Part shown: positions 44,960-56,815 of the stretch, one piece after another
Layout of the letters: each line of letters starts with the position of its first letter
Numbering within the stretch: position 1 is the stretch's first letter
NCBI GenBank assembly: GCA_039619475.1
Contig: CM077116.1
Coordinates: 173,257,863-173,321,862 of the forward strand
Length of the DNA: 64,000 nucleotides
Direction: 5' to 3'
Origin: Icerya purchasi
Lineage: Eukaryota; Arthropoda; Insecta; Hemiptera; Monophlebidae
Made by a program: the position numbers and the translations under genes
The notes under the pieces: generated by a model
The model's input: only the letters and a program-made list of their open reading frames with translations
Databases searched by the model: none
Told to the model about the DNA's origin: nothing

Positions 44960-45545
44960 TTATGTTTAAATTCCGGCAGTAATGAGCCTGTAAATCGACT
45001 TTTTTTATTCGAATTTACATTTCTATGGAAACTAACATTGATAATAGTTTAAGCCATTTTCGTTTTCTCCCTGTTAATTTTAAAATTTCAGTGGTCTACA
45101 CTTTTTATCTGTACTCCAAGGAAATTTTTTTAGTTATTTCGTCACGTTAAGCGAAGAAAGAACACACATCCTGCAAGGAGACGTCTTTTTTAAACGTTTT
45201 TCAATGACCACTCAGTCAGTATTCATCGATACTTGTCGGTGCTCACATTGAACCGCCACTGACTGATGCAGTTTTTTTAATAAAGAAACAATTATTCGAA
45301 TCACACCGTACAGTCAAATGTTGTACGTAATAATGTTAAGACACATTCTAATATTTACGCCAGTCATATGAGCTTGTAAATAGCGTTGTGGCGATACTTT
45401 GGTTTCATTATTCGAATTAACATTTATCCGTGGTAATTGACATTGAAAATATGTTACCTTTTCGTCTCGCTGTATATACTTTTTTTTGCTATTTTAACGA
45501 CCGTTCTTAATGTTTCGTCGGACAAAAATTCAATTTTCACCGACT
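44960..45545 (+). repeat. Degenerate tandem repeat, ~386-bp spacing
   Basis: GAGCCTGTAAATCG at about 44,984 is echoed by GAGCTTGTAAATAG at about 45,370, followed in both by TTATTCGAATT-ACATT and an AACATTGA...ATAGTTT-like block. The spacing is about 386 bp. The repeats are diverged, so it is a weak call. Confidence 0.4.
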
Positions 45546-45549
45546 CTTT

Positions 45550-46320
45550 AGGAGCACTACAAAGCTCTTGCTCGAGTTTCACAAACAGCACTGCATAGCA
45601 AAGGAAATTATTTCTGTATTGCAAAATATACCCTATCGAATAATCTTCGTACGGACTCCGGGCGATATCTTAAGCAACGATCAAGCTGCAAAAAAAGCAA
45701 CATACTTCAACCGCGTACCTGATATCGCTATACCGATAACTCATTTTGAGGAGGAGCATGCCAGTAGGCGTTGGAGGGTCCCTCTTCTAGCAAACCAGAA
45801 AGAATGAAACATTCTTCAGAGTATAATTTACATATCTTATAATAACTCTCGTGATCTCATAAAGCTTTGGGGTTAATACCTATTAATTGTTTATATTAGT
45901 ATGTTTCTCCTTATTATAAATTAAATTAAACTAAACAATGTGTGACAAAAACTTATATAAAAATCTTCAGAGTAATAATCAACCGGAATTAGATCTAACT
46001 GTAAAGATAAAACTGTCCTTTGTCCATTCCATATATTGGCCACCCTTCAATTACTCATTCTTACCTTTTGAACAAGGACTTACCATCTCGCTGAGTTCGT
46101 TGCAATAACCAACACTGACCATTCAAGACCTCCTCATTGACTGCTCGGAGTACAAAACGTTACGCTCAAATTTTTCACTCCCTTCATCATTTGCGCTGAG
46201 TTTCCCGGTGATGATGAAACAGTAATTTTTTCAGAACGACATATCTCATAACTTTATTGTGATAAAACTCTTTGCCGTGCCTCTCCAGCTTAGATATAGC
46301 CGGTTAGAAAAAAAAAAAAA
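45550..46320 (+). mobile_element. LINE-G: RNase H tail and zinc-knuckle fragment
   Basis: Plus strand. The open frame 45568-45807 reads RIIFVRTPGDILSNDQAAKK (RNase H fourth block WxPxHxxxxGNExAD) and FNRVPDIAIPITHFEE. After a stop and frame breaks, the C-terminal part near 46,110-46,190 gives LTIQDLLIDCSEYKTLRSNF, the knuckle IEHLLxDCxxYxxLR. It ends in an A-run (46,309-46,320). It interrupts the degenerate repeat unit that continues at 46,325. Confidence 0.65.
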
Positions 46321-46324
46321 GTAA

Positions 46325-46605
46325 TAATTTTTTCAATTTCCATTTTCACGGTAAATTGATAATGCTCTAAGTCAACGACATTTGTTAAATCACTAAAAAC
46401 TTCTGTAAAGAAACCGCACTTTTTTACATTTTTTAATAACTACTCAGTCTGTGTTTACTGCTACTCAGGGCTGTACGTATTATGCGAAATATATGGTACC
46501 ATTACTGACTGGTGGTACACTTTTCAGAAATCATCGAAATCGGTCTACATGCTCGAATAACTAGAAAAAATACATTAACTACTCCTCCTTTTTCAAGTCG
46601 GTAAT
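46325..46605 (+). repeat. Degenerate repeat unit, third copy
   Basis: ACTACTCAGTCTGTGTTTAC (about 46,440) echoes ACCACTCAGTCAGTATTCAT at 45,208, with a similar downstream stretch ending CTGACTGGTGG versus CTGACTGATGC. It ends in a reverse-complement ACCGACTTG..GGAGGAGT motif near 46,560-46,600. Confidence 0.35.
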
Positions 46606-49300
46606 GAAAAAAAGCGAAATATATAAAATAAAATAAAAGTTACCACCTCTAATAAATAAGGGAAAATTTAAAATAGCACCACCGAGTTTGTATTTTCGCG
46701 AACATAAATTGGCGACGTGGAAAAATAGCGCATTAAATTATATTCAACTAAAATTATATGTATCTGCGAATGTGAGAATAACAAGGATCAAAACTTTCAC
46801 GCAATGTGGAACAAAAGGAAGTATTCTGTCCTTTTTTTCCCGTATGAAAAAGGGAAGAGGAGAGAAAAGCAAAGAGAGAATAAAAAAGCGCGGGAAAGAA
46901 AAAACAGTAGATAGCGGCGTAAAAGATGAGAGTGGTACTTTTCCTATCATTTGTTGACAGGAAAATTTATTATCGAATTGTTTGGTTTTTCTAGAACAGC
47001 TGTAAAAATAACACAATACCGAATGTAAGAGTACTTCCGTGAAAGCGGTTGGCGCACATTTTTATTTTCCAAAAGCGAACAACGTTGTTGACAGATGTGT
47101 ATTTTTTGTAATGTAGAATTTTAATTTAATTGAAATTGAAAAATAGCACGTTTCCTTGTCAAGCACGTATTTATTGTAGTTTGCGAAAGTATTCGCTAAG
47201 AAATTGTTTAAAATTTTCACCGTCTTACTAGTTCGAGTAATTGTTTGTTTCTCCATCTTTATGCAGCTGGGTACTGCAGTTTTTTGAAAATGAATACTTA
47301 TATCTACCCCCGACCGAATAATATAGCTAGGTCTTTCAAGGAGGTAAAAGTTTAAAAATCGGGGCTACCACCATTCGTTTTTCTAATCAGACAGGAAAAA
47401 TGAAAATTCAGGAAAACAGGGTGCGTAATAAATTTTTTTCCAGCTGACTGAATAATGGAAAAAGAAAACCGACGTGGAAAGTTGAAATTTTTACGTTTCC
47501 GTACATATGTGAAAATGAACGAATTTGATCGGTACCGTATATACTTTGTTCACAAGTGTACGTAGTTGTCTAAGAACGAATTCTCCCTTGTAAGATTTTA
47601 GGACGGGGATGAAAAAAAGCGCGAAAGAAAAAGAGAAAAAAAGACAGAAAAAAGAAGAATGCGTAAAAAAGAATGGGAAGAAAAATGAAGTCGAGTGCGT
47701 AGTGTTTTTAGGCTAAGAGCAGACGGCAGGTGCTAGGTGTCTGGCTACGTAGTGGCCATCCCTTGGTTATTAGAGAAGCCATGGTTTCATTGATCAATCA
47801 GGATCTTAAAATATCTTGGTAAATGACCGTGCTCTGCCTGGAAACAGACTATTAAATAATTCGTGATGTGTACAGGTCGACCTTGTTTGTATTGTTAATA
47901 AAATCTCTGTGTCCCCTAATTATATATGCTAGTTTTTAATAATTTAAGTATCCAAATATAAACGTAACTTTTATCGAAGATACACTTCCCTTCCGACATT
48001 TAACCGTATTTTCTTTAAAAGTAGAATGTTTTCATGAAGGACGCGTGCTAGATTGCAGAAGCGTTCTACATAAAAAAAAAAAAACTGCAGCAGTTGACAT
48101 TATCCGTGATAACAAAACACGATAAACAGTGAACGGAAAACACACCATAAAGAACAGATACGACGTCTCTTAATCGCTTAGCGTAATTGAGAATTGTGGC
48201 TGGTCGGGAACGTTTGTCGTTTGAAAAATTCGTTAGACGTTTTTTCGTGCCAGTGACGTCACCGAACGTAATTTTAGTCAAATAACTTATGATTTTCAGG
48301 TTTTATGTACAGTTTCATTATCGTTTGCAAGGACATATTTTTAAACTGCTTGTAGGTTTTCCATAATTGTCCCATGTGCAATGAATGCGCATCTTCCGAA
48401 CGTGATAAATTTAGGCAATTATTGTGCGTGTTCTATAGTTGATAAATATGATTTTTAGCTAAATCCGGTATGGAAGTAAGTGAGCTCAGGTTGTATAGTT
48501 TTTAAAGTCTTCGTCTTCCTCACGATTAAAATAAAAGTCTAAACGAGCATAAATGAAGTTAAAATAATAATGTATGGGGCAAAATTATTATAATCGTTTA
48601 AAATACCCAATTATTATTTATACAAAAATATTAACATAAGAAAGAGAAAACAATATTCCGATTTCAGGGGGCTTCTACACGTTCAGTGGCGTGGCTGGCC
48701 GCAGTTCTAGCTTGATAGGCTAGTTCTCGAAACGAAATTTTGAAAAATTGGATGCGTATAATAAGTTTTTTTTTTGTATCCTTTTATGGGGGGCATATTT
48801 TCAGAATTCAAAATGTTTAATACTACTTCTTATCCCGACAATACAATGTATAGTAGCTGTTTGTCACTAAAAAGGGAGTATTGGAGGTTCATTCGAGTAC
48901 CGTAAAAAAATTCTATCGTTTACGACTTTTGACCTTATAACAAAAGCTAAAACTATAGAAAATTGTCATCCTGCTTACGACGGTGTCACGCGCATCTAAT
49001 TTAATTTAAAAAAAAAGGAAAATCAACTCGTTGGTATAAAAACTGGTAACGTTTTTCACCCGTAATGAAATAATTATGTAGTTTAACAATTTTTAAATGT
49101 GTACCACTGCAAAGGTCATATGCTTGAATTTCGAAATAACTGCCGATCTTATTTTTAATAATAAAAATTTAGAAAAAGATGAAATTACTAATTATGGGTT
49201 TGGTGCTATTTTTAGATCGTAATTTGAAAAATAAATACGAAAAAAAGATTGAAATTTTAGCGGTTAATGATGCATAAATTTTGGAAAGAATGGTGCCCCA
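46606..49300. other. No recognisable gene
   Basis: About 2.7 kb with no element or coding motif. Purine-rich runs at 46,840-46,910 and 47,610-47,690. CAGTGGCGTGGCTGGCCG at about 48,683 looks like a hAT-type end but stands alone. Confidence 0.4.
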
Positions 49301-49338
<38 letters not shown>

Positions 49339-49339
49339 T
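49301..49339. repeat. (CA)n(TA)n microsatellite
   Basis: About eleven CA units then about eight TA units, upstream of the third TTAATTACAA element. Confidence 0.95.
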
Positions 49340-49372
49340 AGGATAATATCAATAAACCAATAAACATATATA

Positions 49373-49595
49373 TTAATTACAATGTATTTCGGAGACAGGC
49401 CTCCATTACAAAAAATGTCCCAATTTTATGTAACGTTTGTTATATTTTTATTTTTCCGACTTCCAAAAAGAAGGAGGTTATACGTTCGTCGTGTATGTTT
49501 TTTTTTATTTTTATGTTTGTTCGTGCATCACTCATATTTTTATATGGACCGATTTAGAATTACGTTGTAAATTTTGATCATTTTATACAAACTAG
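49373..49595 (+). mobile_element. TTAATTACAA-family MITE, copy 3 (cut by LINE-C)
   Basis: TATTAATTACAATGTATTTC starts a copy that shares CATTACAAAAAATGTCCCAA, TTTTATGTAACG, the CCGACTTCCAAAAAGAAGG block and TAGAATTACGTTGTAAATT with copies 1 and 2. It stops at about 49,595, where the poly(A) tail of LINE-C copy 3 begins, so that LINE probably inserted into it. Confidence 0.65.
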
Positions 49596-49610
49596 AACAG
49601 GTCAAATCAA

Positions 49611-50215
49611 TTTTTTTTTTTTTCTTTTTAATTTTAAAATAAGTTTGTGGGTCTCACTGGGCAAAAGTATGCCCGTTGTGTGAGTGCCCGATACTCTTAT
49701 TATCGTTTATTTATGTTGAACACGTTACAAATTTATACATACTTATTATACACATCGAAATTATATAAACCTTAATTAATATATGCCTTAGTAAATATGT
49801 ATAACTTATATATATAGGTGTAAAAAAAAAAAAAGAAAAAACCATACACATACCTACATTCACTCTAAAAGTCATATATACATGTATATCATGATAACGT
49901 AAACAATATCTTCTTTATGAATTACGAACAGTATGTTAAAAGAGGAGCGACACAAAACAACAACATAGAATACATGTTATATCAGTAGCTGCATGATTGA
50001 AAACTGTCTAGGAGTGAGGAATCCGGGCGCAGTTTGTTTTTTATTCTTTGCACCATTCCTTCAGCCATTTCACCACCTCCTTTTTCCACACACCAATACT
50101 GTTTTCATTTATAATATGATTGAGGATTATTCTCATTAATTTAATTAAAACCGAATCATCTATGTTATCAATTCAGATACCTGGGTACCTTTCTCGATGA
50201 TAGCTGCGCAGCTGT
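49611..50215 (-). mobile_element. LINE-C copy 3: 3' end only
   Basis: Minus strand, tail T-run 49,611-49,623. The tail has the family's terminal block (AATAAGAG.., CACTCACACAACGGGCATAC and CCCAGTGAGACCCACAAACT on the minus strand). Further up, the coding end reads IGVWKKEVVKWLKEWCKE-like, ending in a stop, matching copy 2 (VWKGEVRKWLKEWCKE). It is 5'-truncated near 50,215. An A/T-rich microsatellite (49,795-49,850) lies inside the 3' UTR. Confidence 0.75.
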
Positions 50216-51239
50216 AAGAAAGAAATCCGATCGCGAACAGAGCAATCGAGAGTAGTGCTCATAAAAATATAGCATGAACCATGAAATGTAAACTCGTCCC
50301 AGTTAGGATATATCAAAATTTCATGAAAAACTAGCAGTGCGGATAAAACAGATTCATATTCTACGATTGAAGATCAGTCTTCTATTGTAAATGCAGTAAA
50401 GTGTTTAATGGTCTTTTTTAGTAAAATCGCTCTCGGAAAGTGAACCTTTCTCCATTTTCTTACTGGTATCATATTGTAAATTTCAATTTAGTTTTTCTAA
50501 TCAACGCGAAGCCCGTCAAAATGAAAAGTTACCAGACATTACTCAGGTGATTATTGTTTAGTTTCTCCATCACTGGAGCTAGCACTATAAGATAGTCCAG
50601 AGGCTACTTACTTACTGCAGGAGTTTATGTTTGATCTTTATTTTTTCTTTCAAATAATTTGCTTCCCTTAAGCGCTGTAGGTCTTTTTTGTTTTGATATA
50701 ATACTCGATTTTCCATAACTTTATAGTATAAGTCATTTTCTTCGAATAAGGTAGCAAAAATGTAAACACATTTTAAAAAAATTGCTACATTCTGTTAGCA
50801 TTTTTTGTATGTAGTTCGAGGCGCACACCGGTGTAACCAAATGACTGGAAATGGACATTCTGTTCTTACTGATTAGTGCTAGTGCTAATTTAACAAATGT
50901 AATCTCTATTTTAGTTCTTTTTAAATTTGTTTACACACAATGAAATCAAAAAATCTGTCTTTTTTTTTTTTTATTTGAAGAACGATATAAAGAAAAAACA
51001 TTATTTTCGATTACGTGTGAAATATTCTCCATGGTGTAAATCGCAATTGCAAAAGTATACTCTAGAAGATGTCTGGTTGATTCATTAATCATTATGATCG
51101 GAGTTATCAGAATACCAGGTAAATTTGCTTTTGTCAGTTGTGATTTCTTCATTGCTCCTGTGATCACTCGTATTATTAAAGAACCGCTCATCGCTCGCGT
51201 GATAAACTTTACTCGCGTTGTGTTCAATTGTCCGTGGAA
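50216..51239. other. No recognisable feature
   Basis: A+T-rich; the minus-strand ORF 50946-51227 has no motif. Confidence 0.35.
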
Positions 51240-53625
51240 GAGATCGATGAGATGATTTAATTTATTTATCTTTGTTATGCGCTTTTATTTTATTTTGTCC
51301 GTTTTGTCCTTATCGGTTTTCGCTCTGTCGTTATTTATTTTTTGATTTCAATCGTTAATTTAAATTTAATTTAAATTAATACCGGACTCGTCTGACGAGA
51401 GTGGTGAACCTCTCTCTACAATCCTTCCCGCAATGTTGGTAAAAGCATTACTAACCCCGTTCTACAAGTTAAAACTAACAAAACTAATAAAATTCTTTCG
51501 TCCAATTTATCTACTTCTAAAGACAACATTGTCCCGGTAGAGGATGTTAGTAAGATTATCGACATGGGTATTTACATTACTTCTCAAGCTAATACTATAC
51601 CGCTATTTCCAAATAACTTTGAAGGGCAAATTATGGTTTTAGTCGAGAATTTAGAAAATAGAAGCACAGCTTCACCCAATGTTTTTAGCTAAAATGTTTT
51701 ATAAAAAAGTTAACAGTTTATCCGGAATTATTCGTTCAGGAAAAACCGATTAAACTTAACTTTTCTTCTACTCTTACAGCAGTCCGTACATTTCGACAAC
51801 ATTCATAAAGTTATTCCGCATTTTCCCCTTTAATTAGGTTTGTTGATAGTATACAACGATCCAGGCGCAATGAGTTTTACGGTTCGCGATTAAATCTTAC
51901 TCCGTATCGTTTTCCTTATTATTTTACAATTACTTTTCTGTCATTTGGTTATATATTGCCTATAATTCGTTCCATCCGATATTGCTTCCTGTCTTTGACC
52001 AGGTTGGTAGATAGCTTACCACGGCCCATACGCAATGATTTATTGGAACGGTGAGAACTTGGATTTAAAAACTCCGTGTTAATTATACTTTCTCTTTTTC
52101 AATTAATCCTTGCGTGATTTGTATTCAATTTGGACTATGCAGATGGTTACATCATAGTCTGTCAGATTCCTTATTTATACTGTTGCCTTTTAGGTTTTCC
52201 ATTATTCTCCTATTGTCCTGCTAGCTCACGTTATTCATTTCCTTATTCTTTATATTTATCGCTTTTCCCTTCGTCATGACTTGCCGACTTAAAATATTAC
52301 ACGGGAATTGCCGTAGTCTTAGAGCGAATAAAAATTCTTTTGAGAGCTTGTTGGATCAATATAATATGAGTATTGCGCTGCTTTCAGAAACTTGGCTGGA
52401 AAAATTCGTTTAATGTTAATATTCGTGGCTTTTCTTTAATCGGTTCTAATTGTAATGATGGATATGGTTATTCAATTATTTTAAGCAGAAATTATATCCA
52501 TTTTCTGACTCACAATATCTATTTTCCTACTCCATCTAATTCGATTATTAATCCGAATTTTGTCCACATTTCATTAATGAGCAATTCCTCAAAACCATTT
52601 AACCTCATCTTAACATTCCTCCTATGACCTACTTAACTTCTGTTTTCAATCGTTTATTAATACCCTTTCTTCTTTTTTTATTATAGGCGGTGATGGAATG
52701 CTCATCACCTTTCTTGTAGAGGGGGTGTAGTATGTACAACAGGAATGGTGTCGCACTTAAAAATTGTATCTTACAAAATGATCCAATCCTCCTTAATGAT
52801 TCTACTTGCGTCAAAAGTCCTTTGTCCTCCAGTTCTATTGACCTGTCATTCACTTCTCCGAATCTTAGTCTTAAGTGTTCATAATCAACTCTAAACGGTT
52901 CCTCTAGAAGCGATCATATTTCTATCATTATTTCTTTTAACGGTTTTGCTTTTTATGCTTTTTATAAACCTCGTAACTCTTTCAAATGGATCCTCTCTGA
53001 AGTAATTAGATTAAACCATCATGTGCTCTCTCGTTGCCTCTTCGTTCTCTTCAGTTCCTTCTAATGTAAATCCATCTTCACAATATGACTTCTTTGTTAA
53101 ATCAATCTTCTCTGCTTTAACTCATTCTTCTCCTTTTATCCAATCAACTCTTCACAAAAAACCCAGAACGTTCTTTTCATTATGGTAGAATGAGAAGTGT
53201 AAGACGGCTTATAATTTTGGTGAGTCTCCTAATAGAACTTTTCGCTCCTGTCCTTTCCTTTCCAACTTTTTAGCTCATAAGAATGCTAATCCTAAAGTCA
53301 GATTTGTTTTTAAAACAGCAAAAAAATAACTTATGGAAAAGCTTCTGCTCCTATTTTTCTTGATCTACGCCTATTTTATATGTATTGAAAATGGCTAAGG
53401 CCTTTAAATCTTCTCTCTCCCAATATTCTTCCAATTGATCACGTTTTCAGCTCGTAATATTGTTTTTCTTTCCCTAATCGCTCGTTCAAACTTTTACTCT
53501 TCTTTATTTTCTAATCCTGTCCCCTTTTACTTCTCCACTCAGCCATCTCTTCCTCTTCATCCACGGTTTCTAGACTTTCCCGTTTCTTAAACGTTCTACA
53601 ATCTCAGCTATTCGTTCTCTCGGAA
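51240..53625 (+). mobile_element. LINE-A copy 6: ORF1 remnant, endonuclease, internally deleted
   Basis: Plus strand. ORF1-like residues (DNIVPVEDVSKIIDMGIYIT, QIMVLVENLENRS) lie at 51,520-51,670, decayed after that. The endonuclease starts near 52,285 with ILHGNCRSLRANKNSFESLL and SIALLSETWLE. A PWWNEKC-like linker (LW*NEKCK) is near 53,185. RT and RNase H are missing; the sequence passes to family C-terminal material (FSARNIVFLSL..., about 53,445 onward) and stops at about 53,625. The coding strand is strongly pyrimidine-rich, which separates it from the next, inverted copy. Confidence 0.7.
52285..52420 (+). pseudogene. LINE-A endonuclease N-terminus
   Basis: LKILHGNCRSLRANKNSFES, then LLDQYNMSIALLSETWLE. 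This is the start of an APE-type endonuclease, with the catalytic N of GNCRSL and the E of SETW visible. A frameshift follows at about 52,410, after which the domain is not followed. It is the only N-terminal endonuclease segment found in the window. Confidence 0.8.
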
Positions 53626-54239
53626 GGGGGATGAAAAGGAGAGAACGGACTAGAAGCAGATGAAAACCGAGGAAATAGTGTGAGAAGGAGACTACGATTA
53701 AAGCGAAGGCGACAAATAATCGAAATTGTGGAGCTTTTAAGCAATATTATGAGCTGAAAACGTTACCAAAAATCCGCTAATGGAAATCGAAAAACGGGTT
53801 TTTCAACATCCACCAATTTATTGCACTCAATGCCTAAATGACCAGGATACCACAGAAGGTCGATCTAAATCGAGTGAAGGAGAAAAAGATCACGGATGAG
53901 GGAGCGCATGAGAATCATATTACATAATTGGAAGAAGAAGGAGTAGAAGAGGAGATGTGATAACTTGCAGAACACTTTTAGAATCCGAAATTATGAGCAC
54001 TTTTTTGAAAACCAGTGATGAGGAAATAAAGAAAACAAGGCGTAAAATGGCAATAGATTCAAAGGAGCGGAGTTTAAAAGACCCCGAATCGAATTGAAGG
54101 CGAGCCAAAAAATCCAGAACCAACTCCATTTAGGAACCGTCAGTACAGATATCATTCAATTCTGGCAACATGTTTAGGGACAGATTTAGAGTAGAATGGT
54201 AAAGAAAGACATTTAATAGGGCGAAGGATACTGAAAAAC

Positions 54240-55045
54240 CTGAAAGAGAAATAAGGAAGTTTATTATGGATCATCTAATCTTAATTTTAAAGCAAAACTA
54301 CCCACTAATACCGACAAGTTAAAGAAGAAAGTAACCGGTGTTTCTGGTTTCAATCATCAATTAAAGAACAAGGTATCATCCTAAGTTGAAGCGAGGCGAG
54401 TGTGCAGGATTTAGAATGTCTCCGTTACCATTTTTAAGAAATATTAGCAAATTATTTAGAAGAGCAGTGATATTGTTTTTAAGGAAATTAAATATCTGAG
54501 TTTCTGGCCACACTGTAACAACTTCTAACCAGTTGCGTGAATAGAACGAAAATTACACTGGCCGCAGAATCGTATGTTAAATGTGAAGTGCGTACTATGA
54601 TCCACTTTTTGAAATAAAGGCGCGACCGATATTCATGCGGAATTACTTAAACTAGATGTATAAAACGTTTATTGCAAAAGGGAGAACAGATGTGCACAAT
54701 ATGCTAGCAGAGAGTGGCTAAGTTAACGTTGACGTTTAAAAACAATGAAAAAAGATAGTTGTGTTACAATTTCGCAGTTGTTTTTCCGCTTGACATCACT
54801 CAATTTCAGCCAGGTTTCGCTGGATCAAATCGTTTGAGATGTTTTTGAGTTCCGTAAATTTTCCGGTCATTGGGTGCCACGTTTTCTTTCAGAAGAGCAC
54901 AAAACATCTGTATGAGTGTTGCTTTGTCTTTTTTGGCTTAGTACAAAGCTGTATGTTAATTCATAATTTGTCCGAACGTTATTGGAGATGAGACAAGAGT
55001 ACACCACCATCTCATAGCCGAATTAAAAGAACAAATCAAGCAATG
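54240..55045. other. Unidentified insertion within LINE-A copy 7
   Basis: The RT connection domain ends at about 55,049 and RNase H starts at about 54,150 in the same element, whereas copy 8 passes between these within about 100 bp. The intervening ~800 bp shows no LINE-A similarity and no coding motif I can name with confidence; a diverged Tc1/mariner-like remnant is possible. No target duplication was found. Confidence 0.4.
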
Positions 55046-55399
55046 GTGTTAGCCAGACAAGCACGCTTTGAAAACACCAGAAGTTGCAGATTCCGTCAGT
55101 GAAATAATGATTACCATGTTTTGGGACACCAGTGAAATTTTGTTTATTAAAGAAAAGTAAGAGAGATTATTATAAGTAATTGTACAGGATAAAAAATAAT
55201 TCAGCCGCAAAGAAATGTGGGCTAGGATAAGAATTTTCTTGGGAGTAAAGCGCCAGTTTTGCAGAGCAGAAAGATATGAAGGAATAAGTATAGATGATGA
55301 TAATGGTAAGCGTTTACACAAGAAACGATATCCTAATTAGGATCTACGGATGAAAAGGGAAGGCGAGTTTGACTAAGCGAAAACTGCTGGTATTGTAGA

Positions 55400-56650
55400 A
55401 GATCTAAGAGCACCCAGGCAAAGACGAATACAAGAATTTTGGATTACATCCAGCTTGGAAAGAAGTGATTTAGAGGCACAGCCATAGATAAAGGAACAGT
55501 AATCAAGTCTAGAACGGATAATCGATTTGTACAAAGAAATGAGGAGAAAAGGATCGCCTCCTCATTTTGTTGGGGAAAGAACTTTCAGTAGGTTCAGTTT
55601 TTTAAGGGCAGAGAGGAAAGGAAATTAATATGTTCATAAAAGGATAGACGACTATTAAGGAATACACCGAGATAGTAAAAGAAATCTTTACGAGGGATAA
55701 GTATGGAATTTAAGGATACAGAAACTAAAGCGGGATTAAGAGGATGAAGAGAAAAGACAATACAAGAAGATTTTAAAGGGAAGATAGAAAGGTTCAAAGA
55801 GGAAAGAGATTGTTTCAAAGTAGCTAGGGAAGAATTGACTTTTTCGTTTGCATCTACAATATCGCGGGATGAGGAAAAGAGAAGAATGTCATCGGCAAAA
55901 ATAAGGAAGAGGAGTTTGTAGAGAGAACAGCGACAGAAATAGTATCGATATTAAAAAGAATAGGACTAAGGCAGGACGCTTGTGGAAGACAACGTGAAAC
56001 AACTCTTGTAACCTCGAACGAGGAGGAGGACAGGAGAATAGTACGATTCAACATCGGGTTAATAATGAGGGAAGAGAAATGCGTCGGGATGTTAATTGCT
56101 ATCATTCTATCTCGAAGAGTAGAGAGATGGACATTATCAAAAGCACTGAAAACATCAATAAAAGTAGCTATCGATGAAAGATTTATGGTTATGAGAAACA
56201 AGAAGACTGACGAAGTCAGCAGAACCTAAGCCAGGACGGAAATCAAACGTTATTGTGTTCGAGCTACTAGACCAGGCGCTTGTTAAGCATGCCCTGAAAT
56301 AGTTTTCTGAGACACGATGCTGGGAGATCAGACGAAGGGAGGAGTTTTTCTTAGGGATAGGGAGGATAATAAAGGTGTTCCAGACAGGAGGTGTGACTCC
56401 TCTGGACAGAATTAAATATACGGAGAAGAGTTTGGAGAGCTTGATTGGATAGCTTTTTAAGTACAGAGAAGGAAATACCATCACTGCCCGGGATGGGACT
56501 AGAAGATGTTATAAGAATGGATTTTAATTCATTAATATTAAACGCAGAGGTAAGGAAATGAGGGTTCGAGTCTTCTGTAAATGGAAGCGGACAGGATTCA
56601 TCAACGTTAAGAACATAAGCAGGACCAACATCATCAAGAAAAGAAGACAA
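55400..56650 (-). pseudogene. LINE-A copy 7 reverse transcriptase
   Basis: Minus strand blocks in order: NELKSILITSSSPIPGSDGI (56650-56351), PPVWNTFIILPIPKKNSSLR and the RPIS-type region (56484-56155), FRPGLGSADFVSLLVSH, IDVFSAFDNVHLSTLRDRMI (56201-55854), CLPQASCLSPILF (GVPQGSxLSPILF). The catalytic box FADD is intact at 55888-55899 (IFADDILLFSSS) but in a different frame. The thumb (FFYYLGVFLNSRLSFYEHI) lies at 55818-55594. At least three frameshifts. Confidence 0.85.
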
Positions 56651-56815
56651 ACTATCGGAAGTGTGTATAGAAGGACGTTTAGAAGAAGGGAATTTGAAAA
56701 CTCTGGCCGTTTTCCAGATATGATTAAGAGGAGTATTTCTCGAAAAAAAAGAACGGAAGTTTTCTCAAGAGGATTTCTTAGAAGATTTTAGTACAAAACC
56801 TAGCTCTTAGATTAG

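Larger units (their letters stand above)
53630..56815 (-). mobile_element. LINE-A copy 7: RT and RNase H, with an internal insertion
   Basis: Minus strand. From about 56,815: WKTARVFKFPSSKRPSIHTS, then RT (see below), thumb and connection to 55,049, unknown insertion (about 54,240-55,045), then RNase H (TDGS at about 54,150; VLIISDSKSVLQVI near 53,990) and the following domain (RLRFNRSLLLT) to about 53,640. It ends without a poly(A) tail at the junction with inverted copy 6. The minus strand is pyrimidine-rich. Confidence 0.75.

Noticed and set aside
51240..56815. Single LINE-A insertion with twin-priming inversion
   Set aside because: Twin priming inverts the 5' part at the 5' end of the element. 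Here the 5' half lies on the 3' side of the RT/RNase H half, so two separate copies or a later rearrangement fit better.
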